This document shows, piece by piece, positions 47,305 to 57,829 of a DNA stretch of 64,000 bases; positions within the stretch are counted from its first letter, which is position 1, and each line of letters opens with the position of its first letter. Both the position numbers and the translations under genes were made by a program. The DNA is from Stictocephala bisonia (taxonomy: Eukaryota; Arthropoda; Insecta; Hemiptera; Membracidae). The stretch spans positions 1 to 64,000 of the forward strand of contig JAQJVL010002191.1 in assembly GCA_035578905.1 (NCBI GenBank), read 5' to 3'. The notes beneath the pieces were generated by a model. The model searched no databases and was not told where the DNA came from. It saw only the letters and a program-made list of their open reading frames with translations.

Positions 47305-48626
47305 CAGGGTGGAGCGCGGTAATTTGCTTTTTTACCCTGCATGCTGTGACGGCACTGTCGGTCGAAGAGAGGGGAGAGTGGGCGTGGCTTACAGTGTCTG
47401 ACGGGGGATTTGTATTCATCCGACTTTCAGTTGCCATCATGCAGTGGACACGTGAGGAGAGGTCATTTTGTGTAGAAGCGTATTTTTCAAATGCCCACTC
47501 GATCATTGCAGTGCAGCGTGCTTTTTGTTTACGATTCGCTGTTCCTCCACGCGGACGTGTTCCTGGACGGCAATCAATTGTAAATTGGGTGAATGCATTC
47601 AGAACAGCAGGGAATGTGTCATGTCTACGAAGGGGACCTGAGAGAAGGATTACAACACCACAAAACATCGAGAGAGTTAGAGCAGCAGTACTGCAATCTC
47701 CGAAACGCTCTGCTCGGAAGCAATCATTTGCTCTTGGGATTTCAAGACGTTCTCTCCACCATATTCTTCATGATGAACTGAATTTTCACCCGTATAAAAT
47801 GTGCGTGGTCCAACAATTGTCAGCACGGGACTATTTGACTCGGCGGACCTCTTGTGAAGACATTTTTGCAACTGTACCCCGTGACGCAAATGTGTTTTTT
47901 TCTGATGAGGTACATTTTCACCTCAGTGGGTGTGTAAACAAACAAAATATGCGTTACTGGAGTGAAACAAACCCCAGAGAAGTTCACGAGAGACCTCTGC
48001 ATTCGGACCGCGTCACTGTGTGGTGCGCCATATCACGAGTAGGCATCATTGCTCCTTACTTTTTTCAGGATAACGGTCGTGCCATAACTGTGAACTCCGA
48101 ACGGTACTTGTCTATGATACAGGATTATTTTCAGCCGGCTCTTGAGGCAATGGAACTAGAGGATACATGGTTCCAACAGGATGGTGCCACTGCACACACA
48201 GCGAGGGTTACCATGAATTGTTTGAGGCAAATGTTTCCTGGACGGCTTATCTCTTTGAGGGGTGATGTGAACTGGCCAGCACGCTCACCAGATTTAGCCC
48301 CATGTGATTTTTTCCTTTGGGGTTACCTGAAGTCTAAGGTGTATATCAACCGCCCCAACACCTTGGAAGACCTAAGGAACAATATTGAAGCTGAAATTGG
48401 CAGAATACCAGTGGAATTGCTTGTTAGAGTTCTTGAAAACTTCAGAAAACGTATGCAGCAGTGTGTGGATAGCGAAGGTCGACATTTGCCAGATACACTA
48501 TTTAAAACAATGTAATTTAAAAATTCCATTACTGTTCAGTATAATTGAAATATAAAATAAACTTTTCTAATGATCATAATTTTTTTATTTCATTCCGAAA
48601 TCAGCAAATTACCACGTTCCACCCTG
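47305..48626 (+). mobile_element. intact mariner-type transposon, 1.32 kb
   Basis: Terminal inverted repeats CAGGGTGGAGCGCGGTAATT and CAGGGTGGAACGTGGTAATT continue to TTGCT, with 2 mismatches in 25 bases. TA dinucleotides flank both ends (47303-47304, 48627-48628). One open transposase gene fills the interior. The empty site exists at 39282-39283. Confidence 0.95.
47439..48515 (+). CDS. mariner/IS630-type transposase, intact, 358 residues
   Basis: Cut-and-paste transposase that would bind the terminal repeats and insert at TA. The frame is open further upstream (to 47265), but that ORF would begin outside the element, so I take the ATG at 47439 (MQWTREERSFCVEAYFSN). Residues 20-60 and 75-115 form two helix-turn-helix regions (GRQSIVNWVNAFR; SARKQSFALGISRRSLHHIL). 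The catalytic domain has Asp156 in NVFFSDEVHFHLSG, Asp248 in WFQQDGATAHTA and Asp285 in WPARSPDLAPCDFFLWGYLK, a DDD triad with 36 residues between the last two. The length is normal for the family (about 340-360). No stop or frameshift. Activity is not proven. Confidence 0.95.
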   Translation: MQWTREERSFCVEAYFSNAHSIIAVQRAFCLRFAVPPRGRVPGRQSIVNWVNAFRTAGNVSCLRRGPERRITTPQNIERVRAAVLQSPKRSARKQSFALGISRRSLHHILHDELNFHPYKMCVVQQLSARDYLTRRTSCEDIFATVPRDANVFFSDEVHFHLSGCVNKQNMRYWSETNPREVHERPLHSDRVTVWCAISRVGIIAPYFFQDNGRAITVNSERYLSMIQDYFQPALEAMELEDTWFQQDGATAHTARVTMNCLRQMFPGRLISLRGDVNWPARSPDLAPCDFFLWGYLKSKVYINRPNTLEDLRNNIEAEIGRIPVELLVRVLENFRKRMQQCVDSEGRHLPDTLFKTM

Positions 48627-48668
48627 TACTAAGTAAAATAAATGTAGTAAGTAATTTGGTTATTTAAA

Positions 48669-49420
48669 AAAATTTTTTAAAATATTATCATCATGTGGGC
48701 TATAAGTCAGTTGGCTAGTTCATATCTTCTTTTACATTTTAAGCTTACTATCATACACTCTTTTGAGTTTTGCCTAGAAGAACCTTATTATTTACCAAAA
48801 TAAGGTTCGCTTAACTCTTGATACTTCTCCTTGTATAATATTTATTTGCTTATTGAATATAAATTAATTGCATAATACATTTAAATTTTAAAATGAAGCT
48901 GTGAACAAAAATATTTTTTGATTTTAGCCTTGAATATATATTTTTTACAATCTATATCTATGATTATATAAAATCAATAGTTTATGTAAATAAAGATTAT
49001 TATTGTTGATTGCAAATGATGCTTTTAGTAGTACACATTTTTATTTTGGAATGAATAACAATATTCATTATTTTATATGCCTTAATCCAAATTTCTGTAC
49101 GATGTAATTGGGATGTCTTAACACAAAAAAACAGAATAATACAATTCTTTATTTTAAATCTTTCAAATTTCAGTTGGAGCTATATTAAACCTGTTTTATT
49201 TCTACTTTGACTAGTTTGAAAATGTTTTACTGGAAATCTCTGTATTTCATTAACACTGTTCCTGTCTGGGTGGGTGGGAGGGCCATCACCACCATACGTG
49301 TGCTTCAACTCAAAGTACATCTGAAGGGTGGGTGGGTACAGATATGGTGTGGACTACTGTAATTGCATGGGTGGATGCAGGGTTATCAATGTGCTGTTGA
49401 CGATCTCTGACCTCTCCTTG
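48669..49420. other. unassigned DNA with GGGTGGGTGG words
   Basis: 48779-48807 is a short hairpin (GAACCTTATT/AATAAGGTTC). 49265-49380 contains GGGTGGGTGGGAGGGC and CACCACCATACGTGTG, related to the minisatellite family but not a tandem array. Confidence 0.5.
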
Positions 49421-49423
49421 TAG

Positions 49424-49474
49424 CAAGAGGAACGTGCTCAAGAAGATCAAAGAAGGAGAGAGCGTGAACATTAG
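49424..49474 (+). CDS. candidate short terminal exon, unidentified plus-strand gene
   Basis: A pyrimidine-rich acceptor (CTCTGACCTCTCCTTGTAG) precedes CAAGAGGAACGTGCTCAAGA, reading QEERAQEDQRRREREH and a TAG. A second frame over the same bases stays open longer (KRNVLKKIKEGESVNISALG). The charged, coiled-coil-like composition is suggestive but short, and no upstream exon was found. Confidence 0.2.
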   Translation, partial: QEERAQEDQRRREREH

Positions 49475-49620
49475 TGCTTTGGGAGAGCTTGTCTTGAGAG
49501 TTGTCTTAACTCTCTATTCTGTAAGGCTGTAAGGCTTCCTAAGGAGCGGTAAGTATGATATGAAAAGCACTCACAATTTTTGTGGCCGAATAATAATTGT
49601 TGAGTTCCAAAGCAAAAAAT

Positions 49621-49748
49621 AAAATATAAAACTGTGCACACCTGTCGAGTTTAAAATATAAAACTGTGCACACCTGTCGAGTTTAAAATATAAAACTGTG
49701 CACACCTGTCGAGTTAAAAATATAAAACTGTGCACACCTGTCGAGTTA
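49621..49748. repeat. 4 x 32-bp tandem repeat
   Basis: Four almost identical units of AAAATATAAAACTGTGCACA plus CCTGTCGAGTTT; the last two end TTA. No spacers, so it is not CRISPR-like. Confidence 0.97.
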
Positions 49749-49984
49749 AAAATATTGTCCTCTTAAAATGTTAAAATAAGTTATATATTGATTAACTTTT
49801 CATAAAAAATACATTGAAACCACATGTTGCGTCAAAAGGAGTAAAAAAATGAGAAAGAATGCATTGCTATCCAGATTATTATTATTTCGATTATCATTAA
49901 AATTTGACATACTGACACAGATTCATGATATTATTAGGCAAATATCAATAAGTATGGATGGGTGGCCTAGTTGTCTTGTGACTA

Positions 49985-50310
49985 AGCAAGTTTTACTTAG
50001 TTCAGAAAGGATCATTTATTAATAGCCCAATAGCCAGGGCAACTAATAGACCTACAGCTATACATGGAATTAGAACCGTGTAGTATGGTTTGATTTTAAG
50101 CTAACTGACAAATCTGATACTGAGCTCTCTTCCCTATACAACCCTGACTACCATCCGACACATACACCCCAGACTTCTCTAGTAGTGTCTTCGTCAATGG
50201 CAACCACTCAGTGGAAACCATGTTGGTATGAAGAGGATTGAGTATAGAACCTAATGCCTAAAATCACCACTACACTTTGTCCCGAGTAGTAAGTAAATAA
50301 GTGGTCGTCT
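49985..50310 (-). repeat. SINE-A, longest uninterrupted copy
   Basis: Spans most of the family. Plus-strand landmarks: TTAGTTCAGAAAGGATCATT, AGCCCAATAGCCAGGGCAAC, AATTAGAACCGTGTAG (degenerate B box), ACTACCATCCGACACATACA, TTCTCTAGTAGTGTCTTCGT, GTTGGTATGAAGAGGATTGA and ACTTTGTCCCGAGTAGT at the head side. Confidence 0.8.
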
Positions 50311-50349
50311 CCAACTAATGTCGACTATCCATCTCCAAACGATGTAATC

Positions 50350-50501
50350 GAACATTTATTTTAACTTCTCTCGCCAGTTCACTTTGGTGTGCAGGTGCGT
50401 TTACTTTATTCAGACAGTGAATTACCAACCTTAAATTTAAGGATTGGAACCTTGGACCTTACCCTCGCAGCGGTCTGAAGCCTTAGCCGTTGAGTCACCC
50501 C
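50350..50501 (-). repeat. SINE-B copy
   Basis: The minus strand starts GGGGTGACTCAACGGCTAAG and has a GGTTCCAATCC B box 52 bases on, then CTGTCTGAATAAAGTAAACG. Same layout as 61366-61531. Confidence 0.75.
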
Positions 50502-50805
50502 ATAGAAAATTTATTTAGATTAATTTAATCCTGGAAGTACATAAACATTTATTTTCAGTGAGTAAGACAGATACTCAAAAATAAAATAATTTACTTGCAT
50601 CAATTTCATAATTTGACTTTATTCCAAAAATGATATCAGGGATATAATTTACTGGTGAAAAACAATATATTACTCACATCAATTTATATTAGGCGTCCCA
50701 ACTATCAGGATGTACCCAAGGATGATTAATTAAATAAATTCTATTGTCAAAATTTAAATTTATATCTTTAATAATTTTAAGAACTCAGAACCAAGATACA
50801 CGTCA

Positions 50806-51483
50806 TCATGTTGACAATAGGTTCATCTGGAACTCCAGGCCCCCGTACCATAAAATCCACTGGACCATGTTGATGGCGATGCTTATCAATATAAACCCCA
50901 GAGCCTCTGGTGCTCCAACGTTAGTCTGAAGGAGGTGATGGTGTGTTAAGCCGGCCCCTAGAGAGTGAATCAGATCCGTCGCTGTGTTCAGGAGACAGAC
51001 ACTGATAAGCAGTATAGAAGCTATGATACGTTTCGGCCTGTCTTGGGACAGTCTTCTCTCTAACCTAAGACCCGAGAGGATGACGGCTAAAATCATCCCT
51101 AGCGCAGAAAGAACGGAAAATGCGTTGTTGACGGTGAGTGGAGCCAGTATTAGGGATAAAACAGGAACTTTGTTTGGCACGTAAGGATGCTTGAGCATCT
51201 TGTTTATCCTGACAATGCGTTTGAGGGAGGTTGTTCCGTCAGCTTTTATGATGACAGAATGGGTTGTGATTAAATAGCAGGACAAATGCAACCCGAGTCT
51301 CAGTAGAGCTAACAGAATCACACTCAACGAACAGTTCGAGTGTATCTGTGTTACTAAGTTTATTTTATCTTCATTTGACTTAGGTGTTACCTTTGATATT
51401 GGCTCTAACTCAATACTTTCTTCACATGTGTCTTCAAAAGAGGTTATATTGTCGAACAAAACTTCACTTGTTTCTTCCCACAT
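50806..51483 (-). CDS. putative four-helix membrane protein, 225 residues, family unknown
   Basis: The longest non-transposon frame in the window, with an ATG at 51483 and a TGA at 50806-50808, no intron needed. The N-terminal ~45 residues are acidic (MWEETSEVLFDNITSFEDTC, EESIELEPIS). Four hydrophobic segments follow: about residues 51-75 (SLSVILLALLRLGLHL), 105-135 (VLSLILAPLTVNN; SALGMILAVILSGL), 150-175 (IIASILLISVCLLNTATDLI) and 192-215 (ALGFILISIAINMVQWILWY). Loops carry basic clusters (SLKRIVRINKMLKHPY; RLERRLSQDRPKR), as in a real membrane protein. The GC content is higher than the flanks. I do not recognise a family; a recently retroposed or degenerate larger gene cannot be excluded. 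Confidence 0.55.
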   Translation of the reverse strand: MWEETSEVLFDNITSFEDTCEESIELEPISKVTPKSNEDKINLVTQIHSNCSLSVILLALLRLGLHLSCYLITTHSVIIKADGTTSLKRIVRINKMLKHPYVPNKVPVLSLILAPLTVNNAFSVLSALGMILAVILSGLRLERRLSQDRPKRIIASILLISVCLLNTATDLIHSLGAGLTHHHLLQTNVGAPEALGFILISIAINMVQWILWYGGLEFQMNLLST

Positions 51484-51985
51484 TATACGAGTTACACCAT
51501 TAATAGTTCTTCAAGTAACACGCCAATGCAATAAGAAATCGCATTTAGTTTATATCTTTCACAATTTAAATATATAGAAAAAACAAGAATTTGTTTGCTT
51601 TGTTTACCATGGGAATTTGTATACCATTTATATTGAAACATAAATAAATAAACATATGTTATTGCAGATGTAAACAAATAAAGATACTTTTTTGGATGAG
51701 TAGTTAGTTAATTTGTTGTATTTGTTTCTCTTCAGATTTATAATTTACTTTTGAAGGTTTTAACATGATTTGATGTAAAGTTTGTAATGTCGATAAAATT
51801 GAAGGTCTGAATTATTTCAGCACATTACTACGCATGTGTTAATGATATATGCATGACATTAAAAAAGGAATTATTATCAGATATACACACTGAAACAACT
51901 TAGTACTTTAAGGTGAACATGAATAGAATCATTTACTAACACATTTCTTAATATTACACTACTTATAAAGGTTTTAAATTTAAAA
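51484..51985. other. AT-rich flank of the membrane-protein frame
   Basis: If that gene is real this would hold its promoter. No TATA or initiator can be singled out in such AT-rich DNA. Confidence 0.4.
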
Positions 51986-51989
51986 ATCT

Positions 51990-52310
51990 AAGAATAAGAA
52001 TCTATTCTTAGATATGAGATGCCGACAGAACGTTGTGTGCATTTTAAGGTGATTATGCATTACTATCCGTATGCATGTGGTATCCGAACCACATGGATTG
52101 GTCTGATTGTTATATAATTGGCAATTTTCAAAATCTGAACTTTTACTATCATCCAACATTGACACACTGAATATCTCTATTAGTGTCCACATTGGTAGAA
52201 ACCAATGAGTGGATGCCATGTCGGTATAAGAGAACCGTGTATAGAACCAATCACCTACAATCTCCACAACACTTTGTTCCAAAGTAGCTGGACTACAGCA
52301 CTACGTCACT
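51990..52310 (-). repeat. SINE-A copy with tRNA-like head
   Basis: On the minus strand the head GCACTAGTGACGTAGTGCTG leads to GAACAAAGTGTTGTGGAGAT, GTCCACACTAATAG-type core, GTGGTTCGGATACC (B-box-like) and, at the far end, GTTCTGTCGGCATCTCATAT. The middle is shortened relative to 49985-50310. Confidence 0.8.
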
Positions 52311-52825
52311 AGTGCAGACTTTTTAATCATACTAGTAATTTTTTTCTTTCACTTAAAAGTCATGTTTACTTAATGTAACAATATTGTTAGAGACAACGGT
52401 CCAAACCTCTAAATAATATGTTACACCAGCCGCCATATTGGATTTTATTTGAGAAAGTCAACTGCAACCATTCTTTAACTATCACAATGGTTTGGAGACG
52501 GACTGACATATGACAATTGACAACCATATTTTGGTATTCGTTGGAGTTTCAAGACTTTCAAAGTCAACCAGGGAGGAAGTTGGGGGCTCTACTGCAACAA
52601 AATTATTCACTAGAGGAGACTGATAAGCAAAATTTTAACAGTCTTTTAATTGTCTTTTAATCCCCGACAATCTGCATATGAAGCGATCACTAATCACTAG
52701 GCAATCAAAAGGCTTGGTGATTAGATGATATCAGTTGATCCTAGTTTTATTGCTGAAATAACCGTCTTAATACTTAGAAAAATGTTGTGATTAAGTGTAC
52801 ATGCCTAAAGTATTACAATATCTCT
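52311..52825. other. unassigned DNA
   Basis: No frame or repeat recognised. Confidence 0.45.
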
Positions 52826-53352
52826 ATGAATAAAAGATAAAGTCCACACTCACTCATCACTAACTCTACCAATTCTCATAATCCTACAGAGCTGAAATTT
52901 GGTACAAATGTTTGTTGTATGCTAAATTGGGCACCTAAAGTATTTTAATCTTGATAAAATACTACTAAGGGGTAGAAAACACCCCTAAAAGATTGAAAAT
53001 ATGGTTGATTTTAGTTAATTAGAGCTGTTTCGTAAATAAACTTTATATGTTTGACATTAATCCTATTTATGCATTGAGAGTTTCAAATAATTAATTATTA
53101 CACTTTTCTATATATTTTTCTCTATACAATTACGTGTAAAATATATTTGGAATATTTATGATATTGATATAACCGTGTTGAAATTCTACTAAAGACTTAT
53201 ATAGTTTTCTAGACCATCCAATTTTGTTGTCTAGAAGAACGGCAGCAGGTTGAGCTTTTATATTGACGTGATCGTTAAGAGGGAACCTCGGGGGAGGGGT
53301 ATGCAAGTGCAGAGAATATCCCCGTAGCGAATTAAGGGCTGTCGACTAGTAT
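52826..53352 (-). repeat. repeat D, second copy
   Basis: Read on the minus strand it runs collinear with 22561-23105, from CTAGTCGACAGCCCTTAATT to GTGGACTTTATCTTTTATTC, including GTCAATATAAAAGCTCAACC and CCCAAT... CAAACATTTGTACCAAATTT. Confidence 0.8.
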
Positions 53353-53879
53353 TATTATAAATGTCAAATATCGGATGAAACAGAATGGGCAAGAGTAAAC
53401 TCAGACGAAGTTCGATTGAACGGTGAACAAATATTGGAGGCAGAAAAGTGGAGAGGTTAAGAGTCAATATATGAACAACGTAGACGCCCGACTTCTTTAC
53501 TGAGCACACAACTGACTTTGTTTCAATGTTTACTTTCTAAATTCAAAGTCAAATATTGATTCATAACCTGTATTGATTCATGGTATCTAGAAAAGAAGAC
53601 GAAGGGTATCACGCGCATTTCCATGACGTCACATGGGCGTAGTGACAGGTCGTTAGAACAATAAACAACAAATAAACAATAAAATATTTGATTTAATTCT
53701 CCTGGTTGAAATTCAGCTGATCAGTGGTGTATTGCTTACTAACTATTTTCCTTAAAACTTCCATGTGATTGATAGTTTTAGTTACCAGTATTTCATGTAA
53801 TAATCAAATCAGCTGATTTCATCCTTATGACGTCACAATCAACTGCGCAGCCTCACCGTGATTCATATCGTCTGTTAGT
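53353..53879. other. probable LINE untranslated sequence and unassigned DNA
   Basis: Lies downstream of the Jockey-type LINE on the minus strand; may include its 3' untranslated region. Confidence 0.4.
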
Positions 53880-55075
53880 TCAAGTTTTCCATAATATTAA
53901 CATGATGATTGTTCAATTTTTCTAAATATCGACTGCTAAATTTAGTAATTTTGGTCTTGACAAAAGGAATGTTTGAGTGTTGATGGATGATAGTGTTATT
54001 AATGTACCAGGGTGCTTGAAGTATGTTTCGTAGTGTTTTTGACTGAAATCTTTGGATGATATCTATGTTGCTGTTCGATTAACATCCCCACAGTGAAATT
54101 CCGTAAATCCATACAGGTTTTAAAACTGTTTTATACAGGAGAAGCTTATTTTCTAATGATAGTTTTGATTTGCTGTGTAGTAACCATGCCATTCTTCTAT
54201 ATTTGGTGTTCAACTGAAGCTTTTTTTTTTCCATATGTGCGAGCGCCATATAAATCTCCTATCTATGTGCATTCCCAGATATTTGACTTCTGTAACTTCA
54301 GGCAACGGAACATTGTCCAATGAGACTGGGGGGCATGTATGAGGTTTTAGTGTGCAAGTGAGATGTGATGACTTGGTTTGATTAACTTTTATGTTCCATT
54401 TATTGAGCCAATTGGACAGTTTGTATAGACTTAACTGCAATATTTGAGATGCAACAACTGGATCTTCATGGGAAACGAGGTAAGCTGTGTCGTCAGCGAA
54501 TGTTGCAACCGTTACTCCTGGACTCGCTGGAAGATCGGCTGTGAATAATGTATATAATAAGGGCCCAAACACACTTCCTTGAGGCACTCCTGATTCAATT
54601 CTTCCCAAGGGAGAGTATTCATCCTGATATTTAATTTTGAAGAACCTATTTTCCAGATAAGACTTGAGTAAGTTGTAGTACGAATGTGGCAATGAAGATT
54701 TTATCTTGAAAAGAAGGCCCTGATGCCACACTTTGTCAAAAGCTTGACTTATGTCAAGAAAAGCTGCCGAACAGTACTTTCCAGTCTCTAAACTCTGGCT
54801 TATAACATTTACAATCCTATGTACCTGTTCTAAGGTAGAATGACATTGACGGAAACCAAACTGGTGGTGTGGGATAGCGTCAATGTCATCAATCACAGGC
54901 TTCATTCTTTTAAGCAAAAGCTTCTCAAAGACCTTAGACATCAATGGAAGAAGGCTGATTGGCCGATATGATGTAATTTCATGAGCAGGCTTGCCAGGTT
55001 TTTATATTAAAACTACGTTCGCCACTTTCCATTGATTAATGTGCCTATTTTCGAGCAGACTTAGCATTAAGAGGT
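53880..55075 (-). pseudogene. Jockey-type LINE reverse transcriptase, 5'-truncated
   Basis: From about 55075 the minus strand reads KPGKPAHEITSYRPISLLPL, then the open frame 54210-54944: FGFRQCHSTLEQVHRIVNVI, AFLDISQAFDKVWHQGLLFK, SGVPQGSVFGPLLYTLFTAD and the catalytic FADD box (VATFADDTAYLV). PEVTEVKYLGMHIDRRFIWR marks the Jockey clade. After a frame change near 54215 it continues as MAWLLHSKSKLSLENKLLLY, FQSKTLRNILQAPWYINN down to about 53880. The palm is intact over 244 codons; the endonuclease and N-terminal RT are missing, with a stop near 55015. Confidence 0.88.
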
Positions 55076-55167
55076 TTTAATTCAAATTAAACATGTAAAC
55101 AACCTTTATGATTTGCCGTTATAATAAATGTAAACAAACAACAGAGGAGGCGAAAATAGATTCTTTG

Positions 55168-55176
55168 AGAGAGAGG

Positions 55177-55221
<45 letters not shown>

Positions 55222-55304
55222 AGAGAGAGAGAGAGAGAGCGAGAGAGAGAACTACTCTTCCCCATCGTGTCATTACACGAGAGAGAAAAAAAGAGAGAGA
55301 GGCA
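55168..55304. repeat. (GA)n-rich microsatellite
   Basis: GA dinucleotides with short poly-G interruptions; the 105-codon Arg-Glu frame over it is an artefact. Confidence 0.93.
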
Positions 55305-55414
55305 CTACAAACAAGCGCAGTTCGTTCTGCAACACATTAAAAGTGGTAGAGGCTGGGAATGCTCTCCACTCCACTCCTTGTACTATTCCCCTCAAGTGCC
55401 TCGGTCTCACGAGT

Positions 55415-57078
55415 TATACGACTAAAGATGTTTAACATTGTTGCGTTTTGTTTTGTTTACAGCAGTGAAGGTAGAAAAAAACACGGTTGAGGCCTCCCTA
55501 CGACGTAATTGATACCTGCGCGATATGGATGCGTACTTGTATGAGACAACCTCGTGTATCGGAACCTCGGGGTAGGCCAACAATACTACAGTACACTATA
55601 TTACATATCGAAAATGTCCAAATATGAGACTTACGGTATTTCTTGTGAGCTCAAGGTGGCGGGAAACATTTTCCCATTTGAGTTTGAAATACATTGTGAT
55701 GGCAAACATCTGGCTATGTATGGAGAGAATGAAAGGGATAAACGACGTCTCCGATTCAGGGGAAACAATTTGGAAGCCCACTTCGACGTCTTACTTGGTA
55801 TGGTACTTGGTATATGGAAAGTTTTTCACCCATAAGAAAACTATAGAGAGATATTTGAATCATTTAAGAAAATTAACATCTATTCTAATGTCCAAAAAAT
55901 AAGATTTTTACAACACACACTTACAAGATAGTTTTTCTTTATTTTGGCTCATTGAATCAGTTCCTGAAATATTTCCGCACATTTCAGATACACCGTGTAT
56001 ATTTTATTATTATTATTATTTATATTTTATATCTCATGAGTACAGCAAATGAAAAATACTTCCTACTGGCATTACTTAGGACAAAATACGAGGTTACAAG
56101 ATCATAGTGAGTGATTGGCATGTGAAGCATGCCAGGGTGCCCTTAGTTCTGTTATAATATGAACATCAGCATCCTAATCGCAAATAATTAAATACCAATA
56201 ACGAGGAATATATATATATGTCTCGACACTGAATTTAAACTTGAATAATTTTGCATAAACTTTAAGAAAAATATTAGTTGAGCTTCAGAATTTGATTGGA
56301 AAATTCTTTATACATAGAAAACTCTTAAACATTATTTATATCATTCGGATATTTGGAAATATTCGGGTAATGTCACATGCAATATAAGACTTGTATTGAT
56401 TTAAAATATAATAAGTTATTTTTAAGTAAAAATAATCAGGGATTAATTTTGTTATGCAAAATTTAATAAACCCGTTTCTAAAGACAATTTTGTACAGATG
56501 TTGCACCTTCACCTTCAGCAGCTTCCAAAATCAATTAAGTTCCTTAGGCATATTTGCCTTTTTCGAGCGTAACAGTGTCACCCGATATTGAATAGTAAAA
56601 TGGCTCACTTTATTCTCCAAATCTTTCATACAACATTGCTGTACCAAACAGTAAATAAAATTTATTTTATTTAATTTGAACAAATGGATGATATTTTGTA
56701 AATATTTATGAAAAGATACTGTTAAATTATTATTTTAATTAAAAACACGTATTTCAACATTTAAAAATAAATGTGGTAATAATTGTTCTGATGAAAAGAG
56801 GATACATATAAAACCGAAGAAATTAATTCCAGAAATACGTTCATGCCATATTTGTACTATTACAAAGAAATGATCATCATAGGCACTGAGAATTAACATG
56901 AAATAATTAAATTTATTCTATATAAAATACTATTTACAATGCACACAAGAAATACAGGAAATATCACTAACCACGATTCTAGTAATGTGGCCAGATTTTA
57001 AAAACGTATATTTTCTATAAAACTAAAAACTATATTAGTCCACATGCTACACGAAAAATTACAATAACGAATTAGTGA
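55415..57078 (+). repeat. direct duplication, copy 1 (at least 1.66 kb)
   Basis: From TATACGACTAAAGATGTTTA onward this matches 62291-64000 in the same orientation with only occasional substitutions, a 9-12-base difference near 55798, and a short TA tract where copy 2 has a long one. The start boundary is sharp. The true end is unknown because copy 2 reaches the window edge. Confidence 0.95.
55614..55835 (+). CDS. unknown small protein in duplicated segment, copy 1 (73 residues)
   Basis: ATG in a good context (AAAATGT) opens MSKYETYGISCELKVAGNIF, then EFEIHCDGKHLAMYGENERD and RRLRFRGNNLEAHFDVLLG, ending IWKVFHP. GC content and codon use look more gene-like than the flanks. A TTTTGTTTTGTTTACAG acceptor-like sequence lies about 150 bases upstream (55448-55463), and a GTATGG donor-like site follows LLG, so it may be one exon of a longer gene. 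Copy 2 keeps the frame through LLG with one amino-acid change (Ala/Gly) and one silent change. Family not recognised; it could belong to a transposon. Confidence 0.4.
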   Translation: MSKYETYGISCELKVAGNIFPFEFEIHCDGKHLAMYGENERDKRRLRFRGNNLEAHFDVLLGMVLGIWKVFHP

Positions 57079-57829
57079 TTTTTTAATTTCATTTTTATGA
57101 TTATAAATTCTTATACCTTTAACCCTAGAGTTATAACAATGCATTTTAGTATCATTAAACGTTTCTAAATAAGTGTTCATCAAAATATTGTGTTTGTCAA
57201 AATATTGTTTGTTTCTATGAAGTTAATTAATCCTATATTCAAGGCTTTTCCAAGATCTTAGAGAAGTATGATGCCATAGAAATATGGCTATAATTGTTGC
57301 TGTCATCTTTGCAGTCATTTTTTTGAAACTATGCCATGTTTCAAAGTATCGGGATATTAGCCTTGCTGGTATAAAAGGTTGATTAGCTAAGCAAGTGGTG
57401 GTGAGACGATATAGGATATCTCTTTTGGTAATAAAGTTGATATTTCATCAGAACCAACTGATAGTTTGGATATCATAAATATGATGGATTATTTTAGTCA
57501 CTTCTCCAGTAAAAATGGGGGATAGAAACAGAAAATACTGATTGGTTGAGACGATTTTTTGATAATAATCGACCAGGAACATTAGTTACATGGTTATTTT
57601 GTAACTAATGTCCATAGTATCATTGGTACAATGGCTTGGTGCAAATAAATTGATCCGTAATGTAGCTAAATTACACGCAATAGAATTTCTAACAAGGAAA
57701 AAATTTTAATCAAGACAGCTGTACTATTTTATTATATGAATTTGAAGTAATCATTGTAAATCTATAAAAAAAACATCGATAGTAACTTGAAATTTTCACA
57801 GAATGTAGATTCTGTTTGTAAGAAAATCA
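57079..57829. other. unassigned AT-rich DNA
   Basis: May continue copy 1 of the duplication, which cannot be tested inside this window. Confidence 0.45.

Larger units (their letters stand above)
47160..48668 (+). repeat. repeat F2, copy interrupted by the mariner element
   Basis: 47160-47304 and 48629-48668 together are collinear with 39420-39241 read on the minus strand. The break falls exactly at the TA target. Confidence 0.93.

Noticed and set aside
49621..49748. CRISPR-like repeat array
   Set aside because: Units are directly adjacent with no spacers, and the DNA is animal.
55108..55425. 105-codon Arg/Glu-rich protein
   Set aside because: Driven by the GA microsatellite.
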